Below, piece after piece: positions 6,753 through 8,878 of a stretch of DNA of 8,878 bases. The notes under the pieces are model-generated. The model saw only the letters and a list, made by a program, of their open reading frames with translations, was not told where the DNA came from and ran no database searches. This DNA is from Candidatus Aenigmatarchaeota archaeon (GTDB lineage: Archaea; Aenigmatarchaeota; Aenigmatarchaeia; Aenigmatarchaeales; DAIDAN01), in the NCBI GenBank assembly GCA_027310605.1, contig DAIDAN010000024.1, positions 1 through 8,878 of the forward strand. The letters run 5' to 3'. Positions within the stretch are counted from its first letter, which is position 1. Each line of letters opens with the position of its first letter. The translations under genes and the position numbers were made by a program.

Positions 6753-6786
6753 CTCTTGATGTTAAAGATTTTCTATAGTGACGCTT

Positions 6787-7953
6787 ATGGACATCGAGAA
6801 AAAAATCGAGCTGATTTCGCGCGCGCCATCCGAGGAAATCCTGACAGCGGACGAGCTTCGCGCGCTTCTTGAGGCGAAGGAGCATCCTGTCGCATACGGG
6901 GGCTGGGAGCCTTCCGGAATGGTTCATCTGGGCACGGGATTGGTTTGCGCCTACAAGATGAAAGACTTGATTGAGGCGGGAGTAAAGTTCAAGGCATATC
7001 TCGCTACTTGGCACGCCTGGATTAACAACAAGATGGGCGGGGACATTGTCCTGATAAAAAAAGCGGCGGAACATTTCAAGCATGCGTGGATTTCCCTCGG
7101 GGTTCCGGAAAAAAAGATAGAGTTCATTTACGCTGACGAGGTTTACGACAATCTCGATTACTGGCAGAAAATGATTCTCGTGGCAAAGAACCTGACTCTG
7201 GCGAGAGGAAGAAGAACTCTGGAAGTCGCGGGAAGAAAGGAGACGGAAGCGAATTATGTTTCTGATTTCATTTATACGCCGATGCAGGTTGCGGATGTCT
7301 TCCAGTTCGATGTCGACATCTGCCAGCTCGGGATGGACCAGAGGAAGGCGAATGTCGTCGCAAGGGAAGTCGGCGAAAAACTTTCATCAATAGATGTAAC
7401 TGTAAAATCTGGCAATATGCTGATGAAACAAAAAATAGGGGCAGCGCAAAACTTGGGATTGAAATTCTGGAAACCTGTTTGCGTTCATCATCACCTGCTT
7501 CAAGGGCTTGTAAAGCCTCCGGTCTGGCCGATACCAGAAGGGCAGGAAAAGGAAACGCTGACTTCGATAAAGATGTCGAAAAGCAAGCCTGAAACCTGCG
7601 TCTTCATTTATGATGCGCCTGAAGACATAAGGAGAAAAATCGGAAACGCGTTCTGCCCGGAAAAAATAACGGAATACAATCCCATCATTGATATTTGCAG
7701 GCACATAATTTTCCGCGAAACAAGCACCCTCCAAATCCCCCGTCCCGCGAAGTTCGGCGGAAACCTTGAGCTGCAAGGCTTCGAGGAACTGGCGAAGATT
7801 TATTCGGAAGGCAAGCTGCACCCGATGGACTTGAAGAGCGCGGTTGCGGAAGAGCTGATAAAGATTCTCGAGCCCGTCAGAAAATATTTTGACAAGAATA
7901 AGGAGGCAAAAGAACTTCTGGAAACTGTAAGGAAGGCGAATGTAACAAGATAG
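6787..7953 (+). CDS. tyrS: Tyrosyl-tRNA synthetase, archaeal type
   Basis: A 388-residue class I synthetase that charges tRNA-Tyr with tyrosine in the cytoplasm. The HIGH motif is HLGT (47-50) in YGGWEPSGMVHLGT, where Y37 corresponds to the tyrosine-OH ligand Tyr32 of the Methanocaldococcus enzyme. YTPMQVAD (163-170) supplies Y163, Q167 and D170 for tyrosine recognition. GMDQRK (182-187) and KMSKS (262-266) are intact. The C-terminal domain reads KLHPMDLKSAVAEELIKILEPVRK, nearly identical to known archaeal TyrRS. An AT-rich segment at residues 200-223 looks like an insertion relative to other archaeal enzymes. The ATG at 6787 is preferred because MDIEKK is a typical N terminus; a GTG at 6778 would add three residues. 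serS follows on the same strand after 204 bases. Confidence 0.95.
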   Translation: MDIEKKIELISRAPSEEILTADELRALLEAKEHPVAYGGWEPSGMVHLGTGLVCAYKMKDLIEAGVKFKAYLATWHAWINNKMGGDIVLIKKAAEHFKHAWISLGVPEKKIEFIYADEVYDNLDYWQKMILVAKNLTLARGRRTLEVAGRKETEANYVSDFIYTPMQVADVFQFDVDICQLGMDQRKANVVAREVGEKLSSIDVTVKSGNMLMKQKIGAAQNLGLKFWKPVCVHHHLLQGLVKPPVWPIPEGQEKETLTSIKMSKSKPETCVFIYDAPEDIRRKIGNAFCPEKITEYNPIIDICRHIIFRETSTLQIPRPAKFGGNLELQGFEELAKIYSEGKLHPMDLKSAVAEELIKILEPVRKYFDKNKEAKELLETVRKANVTR

Positions 7954-7983
7954 CTTAAATCCAAAAAGCGGAATAATAAAAAG

Positions 7984-8040
7984 TAAAACCATAGTATCTG
8001 TTTATCTTAATTTTTTCGTTGAGGATGGTTTTCGTATTAA
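7984..8040 (+). repeat. Inverted-repeat element, copy B (upstream of serS)
   Basis: TAAAACCAT (7984-7992), a 32-base AT-rich middle, and ATGGTTTTCGTATTAA (8025-8040). The 8-bp arms AAAACCAT/ATGGTTTT are exact inverted repeats. The right box differs from copy A at one of 16 positions (C to T). The middles share only loose CTG-T-rich-TTAA similarity. The element lies just after the tyrS stop and 117 bases before the serS ATG. Confidence 0.65.
8001..8016 (+). promoter_or_regulatory. TATA-like and T-run segment between tyrS and serS
   Basis: TTTATCTTAA followed by six T residues. The first part could be the serS TATA box, with a start near 8030 and a leader of about 128 bases. The T-run could equally be a U-rich terminator for tyrS, since archaeal termination uses U-tracts. 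Sequence alone does not decide between them. Confidence 0.35.
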
Positions 8041-8065
8041 CGATAACAAAAAATGAAATCATAAC

Positions 8066-8121
8066 GCACGAAAAACCGAAAGGTTTTTCGGCGGAGCCGG
8101 AAAACTGAAAGTTTTCCGTGC
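8066..8121 (+). promoter_or_regulatory. Tandem-hairpin structure in the serS leader
   Basis: Hairpin 1 is CGAAAAACC (8069-8077), loop GAAA, GGTTTTTCG (8082-8090): nine perfect pairs. Hairpin 2 is CGGAAAACT (8098-8106), loop GAA, AGTTTTCCG (8110-8118): nine perfect pairs. Two competing pairings exist: CGGC-GGA-GCCG (8089-8099) bridges the hairpins, and GCACG (8066-8070) with CGTGC (8117-8121) could close them as one domain. The structure ends 36 bases before the serS ATG. It may be a leader regulator, a processing site or a dispersed repeat. No known riboswitch class was recognised. Confidence 0.6.
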
Positions 8122-8145
8122 ACACACGAAAACGCGTTCAATAAA

Positions 8146-8149
8146 GAGG
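8146..8149 (+). promoter_or_regulatory. Shine-Dalgarno site of serS
   Basis: GAGG lies eight bases before the ATG at 8158, within AAAGAGGC. It is modest, but it supports translation from a leadered message. Confidence 0.5.
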
Positions 8150-8157
8150 CGCATCTT

Positions 8158-8878
8158 ATGCTCGACATAAAACTCATCCGCGAGAATCCGGATATAGTGA
8201 GAAAAGACTTGAAGAAGCGCGGCGATACCGGGAAGCTGAAGCTGCTGGAAGAGCTGATTGAGCACGACAAGGAATGGCGCAAGATGGTGGGAGATGTTGA
8301 GGAGTTGAAAGCAAAGAGGAACAATATAACAGGGGAAATTGCGAAACTCAAGAAGGAAGGGCACAAGCCGGTGAAGCAGCTCGCCGAGATGAAGGAGATA
8401 AAAAGCGAGATTGAAATTCTGGAGAAAAAGACGGAAAGATACAAGTTGCATATAAATGATATTCTGATGAGACTGCCGAACATTCTGCATGAAAACGTTC
8501 CTGTTGGGAAGGACGATTCCGAGAATGTTGAAGTCAGGAGATGGGGGAAAATTCCGAAATACGATTTTGAATTGAAGGGGCACGAGGAGCTTGGTATTGC
8601 GCTTGGAGTGCTTGACATCGAGCGCGCAGCGAAAATTTCCGGAGCTAGATTTTATTTCCTGAAGGGCGAACTCGCGCTTCTCGAGATGGCGATAATGAAA
8701 TGCGCCATAGATTTCATGGTGAAGAAAGGTTACCAGCTTGTGATACCTCCGCACATGATGAGGAGGAAGCCTTACGAAGGCGTCACGGACTTGGCTGACT
8801 TCGGCGAGATGCTCTACAAGATAGAGAACGAGGACATGTACATGATAGCCACCTCGGAGCATCCGCTCACCGCAAGAT
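8158..8878 (+). CDS. serS: Seryl-tRNA synthetase, N-terminal part (cut by window edge)
   Basis: The first 240 codons of a class II SerRS, which charges tRNA-Ser (and tRNA-Sec where present). It starts MLDIKLIRENPDIV, the standard N terminus of the common bacterial/archaeal SerRS, not the divergent methanogen type. Residues about 28-105 are the charged antiparallel coiled-coil arm (EELIEHDKEW through IEILEKKTERY) that grips the long variable arm of tRNA-Ser. The core follows with RLPNILHENVPVG, then GARFYFLKGELALLEMAIMKCAIDFMVKKGYQLVIPPHM, which contains motif 1 with its conserved proline. Just before the cut stands ATSEHPLTA, the serine-site TxE-type loop. Motifs 2 and 3 lie beyond the window. 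A full SerRS has about 420-460 residues. GAGG precedes the ATG by eight bases. Confidence 0.95.
   Translation, partial: MLDIKLIRENPDIVRKDLKKRGDTGKLKLLEELIEHDKEWRKMVGDVEELKAKRNNITGEIAKLKKEGHKPVKQLAEMKEIKSEIEILEKKTERYKLHINDILMRLPNILHENVPVGKDDSENVEVRRWGKIPKYDFELKGHEELGIALGVLDIERAAKISGARFYFLKGELALLEMAIMKCAIDFMVKKGYQLVIPPHMMRRKPYEGVTDLADFGEMLYKIENEDMYMIATSEHPLTAR

Larger units (their letters stand above)
6486..6786. other. Divergent intergenic region between transporter and tyrS
   Basis: This 301-base spacer has no convincing gene. From left to right it holds: the transporter promoter (6508-6515); a GGATTGAGTTCAA motif (from 6530) with ACGGCTGTTAAAGTTG (6548-6563), related to the repeats near 1945-2058; the inverted-repeat element 6627-6687; a 9-bp hairpin at 6695-6715; and a TATA-like box for tyrS at 6746-6752. 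The AT content is clearly higher than in the flanking genes. Confidence 0.6.

Noticed and set aside
6486..6786. tRNA or snoRNA-like gene in the divergent spacer
   Set aside because: No cloverleaf, no T-loop GTTCRANNC in the right context, and no paired C/D boxes were found.
6672..6872. 66-codon plus-strand frame entering tyrS
   Set aside because: It overlaps tyrS in another frame, and only its first codons match anything, namely the repeated DNA box. It is kept only as part of the leader-ORF idea, not as a gene.
7387..7992. Minus-strand open frame of 201 codons opposite tyrS
   Set aside because: It is a shadow of TyrRS, with low-complexity aromatic and arginine-rich translation and no promoter or SD context.
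8066..8121. T-box riboswitch for serS
   Set aside because: T-boxes are bacterial, and I see neither the T-box core sequence nor a specifier-loop architecture.
8059..8862. Minus-strand open frame of 267 codons opposite serS
   Set aside because: It is antisense to an unmistakable SerRS and shows no motif of its own. The minus-strand 193-codon frame at 8037-8618 is rejected for the same reason.

Overview
The window reads as archaeal chromosomal DNA. The tyrosyl-tRNA synthetase is of the short archaeal/eukaryotic kind. The nuclease is a beta-CASP protein of the archaeal CPSF2 type. Two starts have AGGTGA-type Shine-Dalgarno sites, while two others have a TATA-like box about 26 bases upstream of the ATG and no room for a leader, as in leaderless archaeal mRNAs. 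Compact genes and moderate GC would suit a small-genome (DPANN-like) archaeon, but no taxonomic marker here settles the phylum.

Layout. Bases 1-6485 are all minus-strand genes. Read in their own direction they are: an APC-family amino-acid transporter (6485-5094); a two-gene unit of a winged-helix AbiEi-like protein (4966-4334) and an AbiEii-like nucleotidyltransferase (4261-3512); a beta-CASP RNA nuclease (3375-2140); a membrane GT-C glycosyltransferase (1907-318); and, 13 bases further on, the start of a GT2 glycosyltransferase that runs off the left edge. A 301-base divergent spacer (6486-6786) separates these from two plus-strand aminoacyl-tRNA synthetase genes: tyrS (6787-7953) and the 5' two thirds or less of serS (8158 to the right edge).

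How the genes work together. The two glycosyltransferases form a surface-glycan or protein-glycosylation operon. The AbiEi/AbiEii pair has the order and domains of a type IV toxin-antitoxin system, and its promoter carries a 12-bp direct repeat at 20-bp spacing that could be an autoregulatory operator. The two synthetases belong to translation.

The least explained part is non-coding. The spacers upstream of tyrS and serS share an element, AAAACCAT - 32 or 36 bases - ATGGTTTTCGYATTAA, whose arms are inverted repeats. In each case hairpins follow the element: one before tyrS, and two tandem 9-bp hairpins with GAAA/GAA loops and competing pairings before serS. A second, more degenerate GGATTG-containing motif recurs in three other spacers. 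TyrRS also carries an AT-rich in-frame insertion of about 24 residues. No tRNA, rRNA, CRISPR array, insertion sequence or replication origin was recognised.
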